Source: Acinetobacter lwoffii (GTDB taxonomy: Bacteria > Pseudomonadota > Gammaproteobacteria > Pseudomonadales > Moraxellaceae). From it: a stretch of DNA of 64,000 bases. A program made the translations under genes and the position numbers. Location: contig NZ_CP118963.1 of assembly GCF_029024105.1 (NCBI RefSeq), positions 1,612,001-1,676,000 of the forward strand. The letters are read 5' to 3'. The notes beneath the pieces are model-generated. The model had not been told where the DNA came from and did no database searches. It saw nothing but the letters and a program-made list of their open reading frames with translations. Positions within the stretch are counted from its first letter, which is position 1. The number at the start of each line of letters is the position of its first letter. Below, in pieces: positions 54,495 to 64,000 of this stretch.

Positions 54495-57075
54495 GGATCA
54501 CCCCAATAAAATGATAAGCCGCTTGATGATCAACTAGGCTTGTATGTCCGAAAATTTTACGAACACCTGGGGCCTTTTGTTCGTCCTGTTCACTAATATT
54601 GGCATAGATTGTTTGCCCCATAAAAACCTTACATCCATCCCGATACATGGTGAACCCATACTCATCAGGTGATGGTAAAAAATATTTGTCGTCAGGACGT
54701 GTTAATCGAACTGTTACAAGTTCAGTGGTATCCCAATACAATCGTCCACCATCTTCTTTAGGTGGGATGCTATAACCTGTCGCATAGGTATTCACCTTTG
54801 GTGCACCGCCACCACCACTATGAAGCCACTCATTGCTTTTTGGATGGACAAGCCATGTGTAGTCGGCAGGTAGACCCTGAATCCAGGGACCATCATCTGC
54901 AAAGTCGTTTGTTTCAGAAGGGCCGTAAATCTCAATTTCCACCCAAACAGGATCACCCTCTTTTGGTGAAGGGGAACCTTTCATAACTTCTAAACCACCC
55001 CGCCATGCGAATATTGGATCATGTGTCCAGTAACGATAAATGTATGGGTCTTGTACGCTGTATAGTTGCAAGCTTTCTGAATAGCTTTTAGAACGGTATC
55101 CTTCACGTACTGCATACAATGACGAATTACGCTGATACATAGGTATCACAACAGCAACATCCTTATATGTACCACTTGTCACTGTTGTTTTTGTGAGATG
55201 AGTGTAATAACGATTGCGCCACAAGGTCCCTGGTCGCCAAAAAAAGTTATCAAAGCTGAAAAATGGTTGAGAATCGTACCCTGCATCCCGACCTTCAATT
55301 GTGGTCTGCGTTACCGTGGGTGCGAGTTCTGCACGTTCGTCCATATCGGTAATATAAAAATGCCCCGCTAATGTACTCATACCCTCAGTGCTATTGCGAT
55401 ACCAACGCCCTACAATCATCGGATTTTCATAATTGCTATCCACATTCTTGTAAAACTGCGCACCATCGTAAAAATATTTCACAACCTTGATGTTGTCGCC
55501 CTCATAATAAGCAAACATGATCGTGTCACAACGAACTGACCAGTCAGGTTGCAGTGGGGTGAAATCAAAAGACTGACAAAAATCAAGTATGTAATTTGGA
55601 AATTTGATCTGTGGTTGAGCTTTGTACGGTGCAGGGTGAAACAAATACCCTCCATACACCTGATTCACGTTACCTGAATGTGTAGCGATTGCAGGGGCCT
55701 CGTACATATCCCAATAGTTGATTTCGGTTTCTGCCCGAGTGGAAGATTGGTCTGCACGATTTAAAATTTCACTGTGCGCAACGTGTCGCAATTTAAACAA
55801 TAAGGCTTGTCCACGTACAGAAGTATTATCGATACTGCCGATAAAGCTGCTTAAATAGCGAGTCAGGGTTTCGCGGTCCTGTTTGGGTAAGTCACGCCCT
55901 AACACCACCTCATCCAATCCGTAATATTTTTCTGACGAGGATAGTGCAAGATTCAGCTTATAGGTTGAACTGTAAATAAGACCTGTAGTTTCATCGTAGT
56001 GATATGCTGTGTTATATGCGTTGTTCCCACGTGTGTTAAAAGACCACCCACACGCATCGTAAAACGAACTTTTCTGATGAAAGTCAGCGACATCACAGAC
56101 AGGGATAATCACACCTGCGCGAACCCAAGCATTGAAATCTTCACGGTTCTCAGGGAAACATTCCCCCGATGGCATGGCACCAAAGGTTTCCAACACCTCA
56201 AGGATTTCTTCGTCACCCAACTTGTCTGCCACATATTCGTGAAACATTGGGTTAGCTGTGAGTGGGATTATGGGTAATGGCATTGCCCAAACTTTATCAC
56301 TCACTTCAATCAACCAAGGTTTATTTTGGTTGTCAAAAGCAACAGCATGGGTTTTCTTCCATTTGTAATCGAAACGAAACGCACCATCACTATGCGGTAA
56401 ACCGCTATACGCAGGTAGTCGAACAGATTTGTATTTTGACCATAAGGTTTTACTTAAAAACTCAGGTAAATCGAAACGCACACGTTCCACTGGTGTGTCA
56501 GGCAAGTTTTCAAAATCCTGACGACCATACCCACCTACAAACTGCATCAACTTCGCCATTGAACCGCTATACCAACCGGGATTCTGACCTGCATATTGTG
56601 TTTTCAATGCAGAAGAATTGGAAAGCATGTTGGAAAATTCAATAAAGCTGTGATGCGCTTCAATTGTGAAACGCTCCAACACTTGTGTTTTTGCTACTTC
56701 AAAACCTAAAGTTTTGCTTAATCGAGAACGGCATTGTTCAGTCAGTTTCAGCGCAACCTTTTGCCCACCTCGTAACATAGACCGAGTAATCACGCCACTG
56801 AAAAACATAGGGATAAACATTTTAACAAGACCGTCACGAACCAATTCTACTTCGTGCTTAACCTGCTTGTCCGCAATAACCCGAAAAATACCCCCCATGT
56901 CTTGAATGATGAAGTATCCACCATCGGGTAGGTCATAAACTTGTTTGAGGTTTTGTAATTCGGCTGCGTCTTTAAATGTCAAAAAGCGGTGAGTCACTGA
57001 CGCAATACGATCTAAGTCTTTGTCTGTGAGTTCACCGCTAATTACATGCAGCCCATAGGGTTTAGGGCCAGTCAT
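54487..57075 (-). CDS. Phage structural protein of unknown family (862 aa)
   Basis: Not recognised. Opens TGPKPYGLHVISGELTDKDL, mixed alpha/beta and rich in aromatics, with many Trp/Tyr. No membrane segment or signal peptide. Size and place between tail-type genes suggest a tail, baseplate or fibre protein. Gap of 3 bp to the gene upstream and 8-bp overlap with the one downstream. Confidence 0.65.
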   Translation of the reverse strand: MTGPKPYGLHVISGELTDKDLDRIASVTHRFLTFKDAAELQNLKQVYDLPDGGYFIIQDMGGIFRVIADKQVKHEVELVRDGLVKMFIPMFFSGVITRSMLRGGQKVALKLTEQCRSRLSKTLGFEVAKTQVLERFTIEAHHSFIEFSNMLSNSSALKTQYAGQNPGWYSGSMAKLMQFVGGYGRQDFENLPDTPVERVRFDLPEFLSKTLWSKYKSVRLPAYSGLPHSDGAFRFDYKWKKTHAVAFDNQNKPWLIEVSDKVWAMPLPIIPLTANPMFHEYVADKLGDEEILEVLETFGAMPSGECFPENREDFNAWVRAGVIIPVCDVADFHQKSSFYDACGWSFNTRGNNAYNTAYHYDETTGLIYSSTYKLNLALSSSEKYYGLDEVVLGRDLPKQDRETLTRYLSSFIGSIDNTSVRGQALLFKLRHVAHSEILNRADQSSTRAETEINYWDMYEAPAIATHSGNVNQVYGGYLFHPAPYKAQPQIKFPNYILDFCQSFDFTPLQPDWSVRCDTIMFAYYEGDNIKVVKYFYDGAQFYKNVDSNYENPMIVGRWYRNSTEGMSTLAGHFYITDMDERAELAPTVTQTTIEGRDAGYDSQPFFSFDNFFWRPGTLWRNRYYTHLTKTTVTSGTYKDVAVVIPMYQRNSSLYAVREGYRSKSYSESLQLYSVQDPYIYRYWTHDPIFAWRGGLEVMKGSPSPKEGDPVWVEIEIYGPSETNDFADDGPWIQGLPADYTWLVHPKSNEWLHSGGGGAPKVNTYATGYSIPPKEDGGRLYWDTTELVTVRLTRPDDKYFLPSPDEYGFTMYRDGCKVFMGQTIYANISEQDEQKAPGVRKIFGHTSLVDHQAAYHFIGVIHE

Positions 57076-57078
57076 GTT

Positions 57079-57669
57079 TTACACCGTTGCACTTAGGCGA
57101 TAACCAATTTCATAAACGTCACCATTCTGGAAGGTACGCGCTACCGCATACTTGCTTGCAGAAACGAGCGTACCTGTGGTACCGCCTTTGGTTGAGTTGG
57201 TGAGTAGTGCGGCACCAGTCACGGTTAAGGTCCCTGATGTTGCAATCGTCAGTTGTGCCGCTGCTGCCATGTTATCAATTGAATTACCATTGGTGTCTAC
57301 AGGCACCCATTCAGGACGTGTTGCATTGGTATAGCCTTCGGTACCGCTAACAATTTCACTGGCTACTGCTGCAAAGTTTGCTGCTGTCCATGTCGGTGCA
57401 GGTGCAGTGCTACCACTAAATAAAGCTAGGTAGTATTTCGCGGTTTTTGCCTTAGTACCTAATGCCACATTCAGGATATGTGCAATCCCTTCATTGACTA
57501 CCAGGTTTTCATTGCGCTGCCATTCACCACCATTGATACGATCAAAGTATTCACCCTTAAAGCTGATGCCACCGAGCTTGCCAAAAGTGATACTGTTTTC
57601 AGTTTCGGTGTATTCACCACGTTCTAATGCACCTAACAGTGCATCTTTGTTAATTTTTTCCATTGTCAT
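57079..57669 (-). CDS. Phage protein, probable minor tail/virion component (196 aa)
   Basis: Opens MTMEKINKDALLGALERGE; LLGALERGEYTETENSITF and KYYLALFSGSTAPAPTWTA are typical of small phage virion proteins. The second half is Ala/Thr/Gly-rich and beta. ATG 57669 or 57663 is likely. ATG 57720 with AAGG upstream is also in frame but would overlap the preceding gene by 29 bp. Function unknown. Confidence 0.65.
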   Translation of the reverse strand: MTMEKINKDALLGALERGEYTETENSITFGKLGGISFKGEYFDRINGGEWQRNENLVVNEGIAHILNVALGTKAKTAKYYLALFSGSTAPAPTWTAANFAAVASEIVSGTEGYTNATRPEWVPVDTNGNSIDNMAAAAQLTIATSGTLTVTGAALLTNSTKGGTTGTLVSASKYAVARTFQNGDVYEIGYRLSATV

Positions 57670-57691
57670 GACCGGATAGTTAAACCAGTCT

Positions 57692-58864
57692 TTACTGTAG
57701 AACAGTGACAATTCGATCATCAAACCTTACAGACTGTCCACTTTTCGCGGTAATACCCTTTAAGGTATTAGCTTGCGGTTCAAGCAGGGTTCCCGATGGT
57801 GTACCAATACAATAGCCATTTTCAGCCAACCAGATCACCGCTTCCCGACCTGCAGCCGCTTCACCAAGCAGATCACTATGCACACGCAAGGTCGATCCGG
57901 GTACAGGTGCCTTTGCACCAGTCTGCAACAGGTTTAAGTCGCGTACATCGGCACCACTTAAAAACACGACGCTATTGCTTTGCCCTACCCAAATACCGGA
58001 TTCAACCGGCTCCACAAAGGTCACACGTTGCGGTAAAGCAATAAAATCATAACGCTCATCACATAGGTGGAAGTTTAAAGCCTGGGAAAAGTACAGCATG
58101 TTTTTAGCCGCAGTCACCAAGCGACCACGCCATAACTTTAAAAATTTACCTGTACGCATAGGTGAAAGGTGCTGAAACTGAGCAGCACGTGTCAGGTCCT
58201 TATCGCTGCTAATGGTAAATGTAGCCGTATTAATGGCTACAGTCGCCACCTTTAAAAGCTCTGATCCATTACGCTCAGTCATGTAAATCACGGCCTGGTC
58301 AGCATTACCGCTGTAGTTATACGGTAAGATCAGTTCAATACCGCCTGCAACATTTAGACTTACACTTGAAGATAAGCCTGATTCGCGGCCATCTTTAGAC
58401 CAGGCAATTGCAACAGTGTATGTTCCATCCAGTAGTGATCCAACTGATAAACGCGCCATCGGTTCAGGTGGAGTTTCAATCGTCAGTTTAATCACACTTG
58501 CGCCGTCATATTTATATAGTCCAAGCGCATCGGAGATAATAATAAAGTTATTCACCACCAGGTAATTCACACTTCCTTTTAATTGAACATCAAGACTTTC
58601 GTGTGACCAGTCCACCGGATTGATTTTGACCAATTCACCATTTAAGGTGCCAAAGGTATCGCCGTGTAATGGACTGTTCCATAAATTTTTGTATGGTATT
58701 TCTGTAGCGACGATACCAGTTTCTCGCAGCTGTACCCGACCGCTTGAACTAATATTGACGTTTACAGCATCACGCAGCTTAACAAACGGTTCACGACCAA
58801 AACTTGATAGTTTTTCATCGGGTGATATGTTGTCCATACCGCGCAACGGCATTAAATTTTTCAT
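57692..58864 (-). CDS. Phage structural protein, beta-propeller/receptor-like (390 aa)
   Basis: Not assigned to a family, but the composition is that of phage tail proteins. It starts MKNLMPLRGMDNISPDEKLS at ATG 58864 with GAGGTGG upstream. SLLDGTYTVAIAWSKDGRES resembles a fibronectin-like or Ig-like insert (about 150-175). WRGRLVTAAKNMLYFSQAL and GIWVGQSNSVVFLSG are repeated blade-like strands, as in many phage 'DNA circularisation/tail' proteins. Confidence 0.65.
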   Translation of the reverse strand: MKNLMPLRGMDNISPDEKLSSFGREPFVKLRDAVNVNISSSGRVQLRETGIVATEIPYKNLWNSPLHGDTFGTLNGELVKINPVDWSHESLDVQLKGSVNYLVVNNFIIISDALGLYKYDGASVIKLTIETPPEPMARLSVGSLLDGTYTVAIAWSKDGRESGLSSSVSLNVAGGIELILPYNYSGNADQAVIYMTERNGSELLKVATVAINTATFTISSDKDLTRAAQFQHLSPMRTGKFLKLWRGRLVTAAKNMLYFSQALNFHLCDERYDFIALPQRVTFVEPVESGIWVGQSNSVVFLSGADVRDLNLLQTGAKAPVPGSTLRVHSDLLGEAAAGREAVIWLAENGYCIGTPSGTLLEPQANTLKGITAKSGQSVRFDDRIVTVLQ

Positions 58865-58875
58865 TCTGTACCACC

Positions 58876-61800
58876 TCAAAAATTAAAATCATTGAACGGT
58901 TTTAGTTCTCGATTCATCTCTATATTTATCGCCATAATCTGACGACCTACAAAATCATATCCAAAACGACTTGAATCAATACCTGGCGCATGGATGTAGC
59001 GCGCCACAATACGTTGCTCTGTATTTTCTAGGTCGCCTTTGCGGTATTGGTCGCTGTTGCCATCAGGTCTAATGTAATGCACTGCCAAACGTATATCTGG
59101 TACACCATAAAACGCATGATCGTTCGCTTGAGCAAAAACTTCTTTTGTCTGGAATATGTGTTTAGGCTTGTCCACCAACTCAACTTTCATTCGTCGTCCA
59201 AAATTAGCTGAGTCAAGCTGCGAAACAAAAGCATCAAAACCTTTAACATCCAACTGACGAATGAAATTAGAGATAAACAATGTGCCGAATATCGCCATGT
59301 TTGATCCGCGAGGTATCGTTGGCATCGGAAAACCCACATGCAATGATTGAGGTTTGTATAATGTTCCATCATGCGAACGCCCCATTACCAAGCTATCCAA
59401 GCCCTTCATTTTGAGTTCACGATGTAAAAGTTCTATATGCGTCTGACCAAACGACGTTGCATATAACGAATGTGGTCTTGGATAGTATGGTCCTGTATAT
59501 AGAATTTTGAGCGTAAGCTGACCAAACGCCATCGAATCGTTGCTTTCAAACTGCACAACTTCTCGTAACATGGACGGGATTTCGTGCCACCCCATACGCG
59601 ATGCCCGAATCCCGTTAGGTCGAATGTAATTGATCGAGGACTCAACTTGAGGTTTACCCATCGAATACGCGGTAAAACCTGCAACATGCAACGGTTCTAA
59701 AATGACGTTCGCAACTTTGGCAAAACCGAAAACAGCTTCACTATCCACTAGATCCCAACCGCTTTGGTGATTGAAATTGGCCTGACCCGGTGCATCAAAT
59801 GTTGCCCAAATTGTATGTGGTGATATTTGAGGTTTACCAAAACTGAATAAGCTTTTTATCGACTCAGGATAAACACGCACCCGCTTTAAATAGATTGTCG
59901 GCCCTGTTATTGGTGTTAAACCAATACCAGGGCTTACATTGATATTATTACAATGGATAGTTGTTTGACCAAATATCGTCATCGATTGCATACTGCTGAC
60001 ATACAGTACGTTTTGCCACACATACGGTTTACCCACCTGATTGTCAGGTGCAGATATGCCGTGACCATCTCGCCACTCACCATCTATTTCGACGTTGTTT
60101 AGATAGATATATTGAGGTGTGAATGGCGGGGATTCTGTTTTCTCAACGTGTACTTGATGACCCACTGCCCAAGGCGCAAAAGCGTGAACCTCTATTTTTT
60201 GTTTTCGATCTCTAATCCGTGTCTGACCGAACAGCGTCGCGCCATCACCAATCGTATTTAGTTCTCGCCACTGTAAACGTATAACAGGCTCACCTAATTC
60301 GGCACTGTCATGCCCATGAATTGAAATCTCGGGTGTGACATTATGAACTACTGGATAACCGTAATACTCGCGTGGCGACCATCGTGGGGTAATAATGTTT
60401 TTATACACAGCAAAGTTAATCGCACCAATCGCACCATACTCTTGCCCAATCACATCAATGTAACGTGTGTACAGTTCTACAGTCGGCAATGGGATAGTCA
60501 ACGGTTCGATGCTATATCGACTTTCAATATCGATAGATCGAATCCGATCAGCAATCATCGGTTCGCCCATTTCAAGCGAATCGAATGCACCGATATATGG
60601 AAAGTAGCGTCGCGTGTTGATAAGCCCAGGTTGACCAAACACTAAGTTGCTTTCCACTCCTGCAAGCGTTAGTTTACTGGCAGCATTATGGATCGCTGAC
60701 CACTGGCTTAAAGCGTCAGGTTCAATCCCTGTTGTTTCAATCCATCGCAAATAGTGAGAAATCATATTCTGCGCTGAAATGTCAGAGGTATCGATCCCTT
60801 TTAAATGGATCACACGCGCGCCTAGATCTAATACAGGTCGCCCTATTTTTTGGAAGAATGTGCCGTGTGTGGTCACAGTCCTTTTCCCATGCACCACATG
60901 AATCCATTTTGACCAGGTTGGTGGATTTAATTCACTTTCAGCGAAGTAATACATTTCAATGTATTGGGTTAGATTGTAAACCTGGTCAACAGGGGTTAAA
61001 CCTAAACTTTCAAAACCTTCGAGCTTGATATATTGGGTTGATAAATAAACGTCAGGTAGGCCGTATTCCTCCGCAAAACCTTGCGGATATAGTTGCTGTG
61101 ATTCAGGGATGATACGTTCACCAAATAGCGTTGCATCAAAACCCTCCACATCAATGATGATTTTAGGACTTACCGTTGGTTGAGGTAATTGAGGTGCTGT
61201 AATCGCCTTAGCCAACAATTCACGACGATAAAAAGAAACCCAGGGTGAACCGACAATAGAACTATATAGCCCTTCCCCCATTTGAATATCACGCACTTCA
61301 TGGCTTACAAACTGTAAACCGAACTGCTGAGATGCTATCCCGAAAGGTTTTGCAATCAAGACTCGATGTGAAACCTTAGCCACACCATAACGGTCAGTGC
61401 GCATCGCCCCTGCGACAATGAAATGGCTCGAAAGATATAGTTCATTGACACCGAATAAACTGCAATCTTCACCCGATAAGTCAATATTCTGCGCTTTATT
61501 TGCACCTAACTCCACCAAAGCTAAACCGACTTGTAAGCCACCGATCCCTGTAGGGAGCAGAATATCTTCGGCATTTTCTATTGATGGTGTGCCATATAAG
61601 GACAGATCAAAGCCCTGTACAGGTACTTCGTAGTCATAGAAAAAATAAAATGGAGTGTTTAAAGGGTTCGCTTTACGAATATCTTGGTTGAACTCAATGT
61701 TCAAAGGTATATTGTGTGACGGTTTTTCCCGAACAGGATAAAGTGCAGGGTAGCCAAACTTCGCACGTGACGCGATCCTACCTGCATAACGTATAGTGTC

Positions 61801-62535
61801 TGCAGTGTTTTTGATCGCAAAATTTACACCCATGCCATGAGTATCACCAAGCGTTACTTGCGATACAACATGATCTCCACCAAAAACGAAATGTCGATAA
61901 CCGTCACTAAAATCTAGCGGTGTAGAAGGTGTGAACTCAAAATCAAACGTCCCAACACCTACGCTATTAATACGTGGATAACCGATACGTTCTTGATCAA
62001 TTGATTTTGGTGCTAGTGTCCAAGCAATATTAATATCTTTAACAGCACTGAATGTTGGAGGGGTGATTCGACCTGCTTGTGTAATGAGTAATGTGGGTAT
62101 TGCCGCTGTGCCGAAGTGAAAATAAGGTTGGCTTGTGTTTTGTGTCGCACTATCAAAATTGAAATCATGCGGTTCTGCTAGATGTGAAACTTGAGCAATA
62201 CCAACACGCTCATTCATCACTCCGGTTGGTCGTGCCGATTGCGCACCCATTTTAACAACAGTTACACCAAGAAGGCTTTGATTACCCAAACTGATTAGGG
62301 TTTGGACAATTGCACCATCAAACAACATGCGTTGCGGATACGGCTCTAACTCTTGCTCAAAATCGAAATGGCACTGGAAAGCAAGTGAGCCGCCACGATG
62401 TATAACGGCCACACCGACACGGCCTAAATCCCCCACGCTTTGCGCAACCGCCCCCTTAGCGGCCAAGGCTAATGCAGGTCGGCCAAACTCAGAGGAAAAG
62501 ATCCGACCAACCTGCGTAATCGGTAAATCAGCCAT
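58876..62535 (-). CDS. Large repeat protein with FG-x-P solenoid units (1219 aa)
   Basis: Not assigned to a family. The whole protein is made of about 30-40-residue units with core FG-x-P/T-x-I/V followed by a beta hairpin and a G-x-D/E-S turn: TLFGERIIPES, ATLFGQTRIRDR, MTIFGQTTIHCN, FSFGKPQISPHT, YSMGKPQVES, TSFGQTHIELL, ANFGRRMKVEL, HAFYGVPDIRL. This suggests a beta-solenoid fibre or spike. ATG 62535 is preceded by GAGGTG. No enzymatic motif. Confidence 0.72.
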   Translation of the reverse strand: MADLPITQVGRIFSSEFGRPALALAAKGAVAQSVGDLGRVGVAVIHRGGSLAFQCHFDFEQELEPYPQRMLFDGAIVQTLISLGNQSLLGVTVVKMGAQSARPTGVMNERVGIAQVSHLAEPHDFNFDSATQNTSQPYFHFGTAAIPTLLITQAGRITPPTFSAVKDINIAWTLAPKSIDQERIGYPRINSVGVGTFDFEFTPSTPLDFSDGYRHFVFGGDHVVSQVTLGDTHGMGVNFAIKNTADTIRYAGRIASRAKFGYPALYPVREKPSHNIPLNIEFNQDIRKANPLNTPFYFFYDYEVPVQGFDLSLYGTPSIENAEDILLPTGIGGLQVGLALVELGANKAQNIDLSGEDCSLFGVNELYLSSHFIVAGAMRTDRYGVAKVSHRVLIAKPFGIASQQFGLQFVSHEVRDIQMGEGLYSSIVGSPWVSFYRRELLAKAITAPQLPQPTVSPKIIIDVEGFDATLFGERIIPESQQLYPQGFAEEYGLPDVYLSTQYIKLEGFESLGLTPVDQVYNLTQYIEMYYFAESELNPPTWSKWIHVVHGKRTVTTHGTFFQKIGRPVLDLGARVIHLKGIDTSDISAQNMISHYLRWIETTGIEPDALSQWSAIHNAASKLTLAGVESNLVFGQPGLINTRRYFPYIGAFDSLEMGEPMIADRIRSIDIESRYSIEPLTIPLPTVELYTRYIDVIGQEYGAIGAINFAVYKNIITPRWSPREYYGYPVVHNVTPEISIHGHDSAELGEPVIRLQWRELNTIGDGATLFGQTRIRDRKQKIEVHAFAPWAVGHQVHVEKTESPPFTPQYIYLNNVEIDGEWRDGHGISAPDNQVGKPYVWQNVLYVSSMQSMTIFGQTTIHCNNINVSPGIGLTPITGPTIYLKRVRVYPESIKSLFSFGKPQISPHTIWATFDAPGQANFNHQSGWDLVDSEAVFGFAKVANVILEPLHVAGFTAYSMGKPQVESSINYIRPNGIRASRMGWHEIPSMLREVVQFESNDSMAFGQLTLKILYTGPYYPRPHSLYATSFGQTHIELLHRELKMKGLDSLVMGRSHDGTLYKPQSLHVGFPMPTIPRGSNMAIFGTLFISNFIRQLDVKGFDAFVSQLDSANFGRRMKVELVDKPKHIFQTKEVFAQANDHAFYGVPDIRLAVHYIRPDGNSDQYRKGDLENTEQRIVARYIHAPGIDSSRFGYDFVGRQIMAINIEMNRELKPFNDFNF

Positions 62536-62545
62536 GCATCACCTC

Positions 62546-64000
62546 TTACAGCACGTCTAAGAAGTCGTACATATCCTCAACTTCCCGATCTGTCATCAAA
62601 TACGGGTGTGCTGAGAATTGACCAAAAACCCCATTGTAGAAATTTTGGGCAACGCCTGTTTGCAAGTTTGTACTTGAACCGATAGAAAGGTTCGCATAGT
62701 AATTCATTTGCTGACTAGATACGTATGCGTATACTTGATTGGCGCTAGGGGAAATAGGGCTATAATTGCCTTTTTTTACCTCCACTAATACGCCATCTAC
62801 ATACAGCTTTGCTTCACCAACAACAAAATCGATCGTTACCGCATAGTGGTGCTGTACACCTACCTCGGGAGGGGTATCAAACGTAATGGTTGATCCGTAA
62901 CGTATCTGCCATAGGCCCGCAACACTTCTATCTAAACCCCATGAATGGTAAGCGAATGCTGAAGCATAAGTGGCGTTGTGCACAAAGAATTCATGCCTAA
63001 ACAACACTTCAGTTGCGCTTGGAGTTCCAGTTGTAGGGGCTGCTACCCAGGCAAAACTAACTGCATTTCTAGCAGGTACATTTTGCAAGTTTCTCCGGAT
63101 ATTGAGCAAGCTCCCGCCTTCAAAACTTAAAAGGCTACGCCCAACAACAATAGACGTATCCGCAAGCTTTACGTTATTCGATGTGCTGTTTTTCGTAAAA
63201 CTGCCAAAATAACCAATATCTTGCGGGACCGTTATACTATTGTCCTCAGCGGGTGCTACGCTCATCGGGATGTATAAAAAAGGACGCATCATTTTTACAA
63301 GATATGGATAGCCGCTTTCAGTCGGTACAATCGGATTTCGCTCAGTGTTGAACAATGCGTTAAACTGCGCCTGTACTTCAGCTTCACTCAAATATTTATA
63401 ATACAAGGCTGCAAGACTTGTCTTTATCTTACCTGTTGTATGTTTACTGAGTTGTCGATTAGTATAACTACCCTCTATGTCCGCATTCTTTGACCCCGCT
63501 AAAATAAGGGTGTTTGCAACTTGGGTACCCGTATAAACATATCGTTGATGGTTTAAAAACTTCTCTGCGACTTTCACCCCATTAACAAAGAGTTTTGTCG
63601 CTACTGTGCTAGAACCGACAGCAATGGTCGCTATGAGGTGAACAGTTGTTCCTACCAATTCTGCAGGAAGTAGATATTCGAGCATATTTGTTGCCGAACC
63701 AATACCACCTAAATTTTCAGAAAATGGGTTAGACAGCATACCACTACTACCAGCACTACCATTGTAACCAACTTGTATCGTCCGTCGGTTGGAGATATAG
63801 CCAATATACCCTTGTACCCCTGGATCGCTAGCGCTTGTCGATGATGGCGTGAGATTCGCTTCCATAGGTACATCAGCACCCACGTATTTATAGAGCGGTG
63901 CAAAATAGAGTGCAGGATTACCTGTCACATTGTCTAAGTCGATCACCCACTCCAAACTAAGTTGGTTAGAAGGCGATCCGTAATAATTACCCTCACTATG
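62546..64000 (-). CDS. LamG-like phage protein, 5' end outside window
   Basis: The open frame continues through the right edge, so the N-terminus is missing and at least 484 residues are seen. Two concanavalin/LamG-type lectin domains are visible: ATKLFVNGVKVAEKF and HHYAVTIDFVVGEAKLYVDG, the usual beta-sandwich strands. It ends 10 bp before the next gene. Likely a tail-fibre or virion-decoration lectin that binds surface glycans. Confidence 0.78.
   Translation of the reverse strand, partial: HSEGNYYGSPSNQLSLEWVIDLDNVTGNPALYFAPLYKYVGADVPMEANLTPSSTSASDPGVQGYIGYISNRRTIQVGYNGSAGSSGMLSNPFSENLGGIGSATNMLEYLLPAELVGTTVHLIATIAVGSSTVATKLFVNGVKVAEKFLNHQRYVYTGTQVANTLILAGSKNADIEGSYTNRQLSKHTTGKIKTSLAALYYKYLSEAEVQAQFNALFNTERNPIVPTESGYPYLVKMMRPFLYIPMSVAPAEDNSITVPQDIGYFGSFTKNSTSNNVKLADTSIVVGRSLLSFEGGSLLNIRRNLQNVPARNAVSFAWVAAPTTGTPSATEVLFRHEFFVHNATYASAFAYHSWGLDRSVAGLWQIRYGSTITFDTPPEVGVQHHYAVTIDFVVGEAKLYVDGVLVEVKKGNYSPISPSANQVYAYVSSQQMNYYANLSIGSSTNLQTGVAQNFYNGVFGQFSAHPYLMTDREVEDMYDFLDVL

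Larger units (their letters stand above)
31445..64000. mobile_element. Prophage integrated in ybaK, right end outside window
   Basis: Left boundary lies at the truncation of ybaK. Content: tyrosine integrase, HTH-ImmA protein, spanins, endolysin, holin, AntA/AntB protein, giant PLxRFG polyvalent protein and tail-type repeat proteins. The late genes run leftward with rightward single-gene inserts. No portal, terminase, capsid, repressor or replication gene is present, so at least 15-25 kb more should lie to the right. A very large internal-virion-like protein and no tape measure or tail-tube genes suggest a podovirus-like phage (inference). Confidence 0.9.

Overview
The window reads as about 31 kb of a gammaproteobacterial chromosome, most likely Acinetobacter, followed by about 32.5 kb of a prophage that runs off the right edge. 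The genus call rests on the pmrC(eptA)-pmrA-pmrB operon, the mesX-mesD methionine pair, the tusDCBE run, the style of the T6SS TssM/TagN remnants and the IS1202-type transposase. All of this is recognised from the sequence alone.

Host part, left to right. (1) 1-3061: two ABC permeases of the nucleoside/BMP type and an amidohydrolase, a likely nucleobase or nucleoside uptake and deamination unit. (2) 3510-6192: mesX (DUF1852), mesD (core methionine synthase) and a flavin reductase. (3) 6444-7707: a frameshifted MgtC/DUF4010 membrane protein. (4) 7749-12726: a lipid A modification block, pmrC-pmrA-pmrB on + and dgkA-PAP2 phosphatase on -, each headed by a PmrA-box-like double TTTAAG site, so the two units look like one regulon. 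(5) 12840-16035: a decayed cluster (thermostable-hemolysin family, AMP-binding ligase, TauD-like oxygenase) with four frameshifts. (6) 16345-18043: stem-loops, a 28-bp dif-like XerC/XerD site and an IS1202/ISNCY-type element starting exactly 5 bp from the XerC arm. This suggests the chromosome terminus. (7) 18111-20809: T6SS wreckage (tagN-like OmpA gene, 3' part of tssM). (8) 20825-31456: mixed housekeeping and hypothetical genes (esterase, nitroreductase, fumC behind a perfect Fur-type palindrome, a GalE-like epimerase, tusDCBE, a broken YVTN beta-propeller), then the 3' part of ybaK, cut off where the prophage begins.

Prophage (about 31.45 kb to beyond 64 kb). The integrase lies at the left end beside probable arm sites and an operator-like palindrome. 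Next come an HTH-ImmA/IrrE metallopeptidase with an overlapping partner gene, the lysis cassette (holin, GH108-type endolysin, nested Rz/Rz1), and long leftward virion genes. These include a 2796-residue polyvalent protein (PPase-like, two zincin-like, ART-like, PLxRFG and LPD38-like parts) and several tail or adhesin-like proteins built of internal repeats. Rightward single genes with their own terminators interrupt the leftward block: an AntA/AntB protein, small membrane proteins, a secreted DUF4124 protein and an AT-rich PIN-domain protein. They look like morons. Head, replication and repressor genes are not in the window and probably lie to the right.

Many single-base frameshifts, mostly at homopolymers, affect host genes between 6.6 and 30.7 kb. 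Some may be assembly errors. Others sit with independent damage (premature stop, lost ligand, truncation) and look like true decay.
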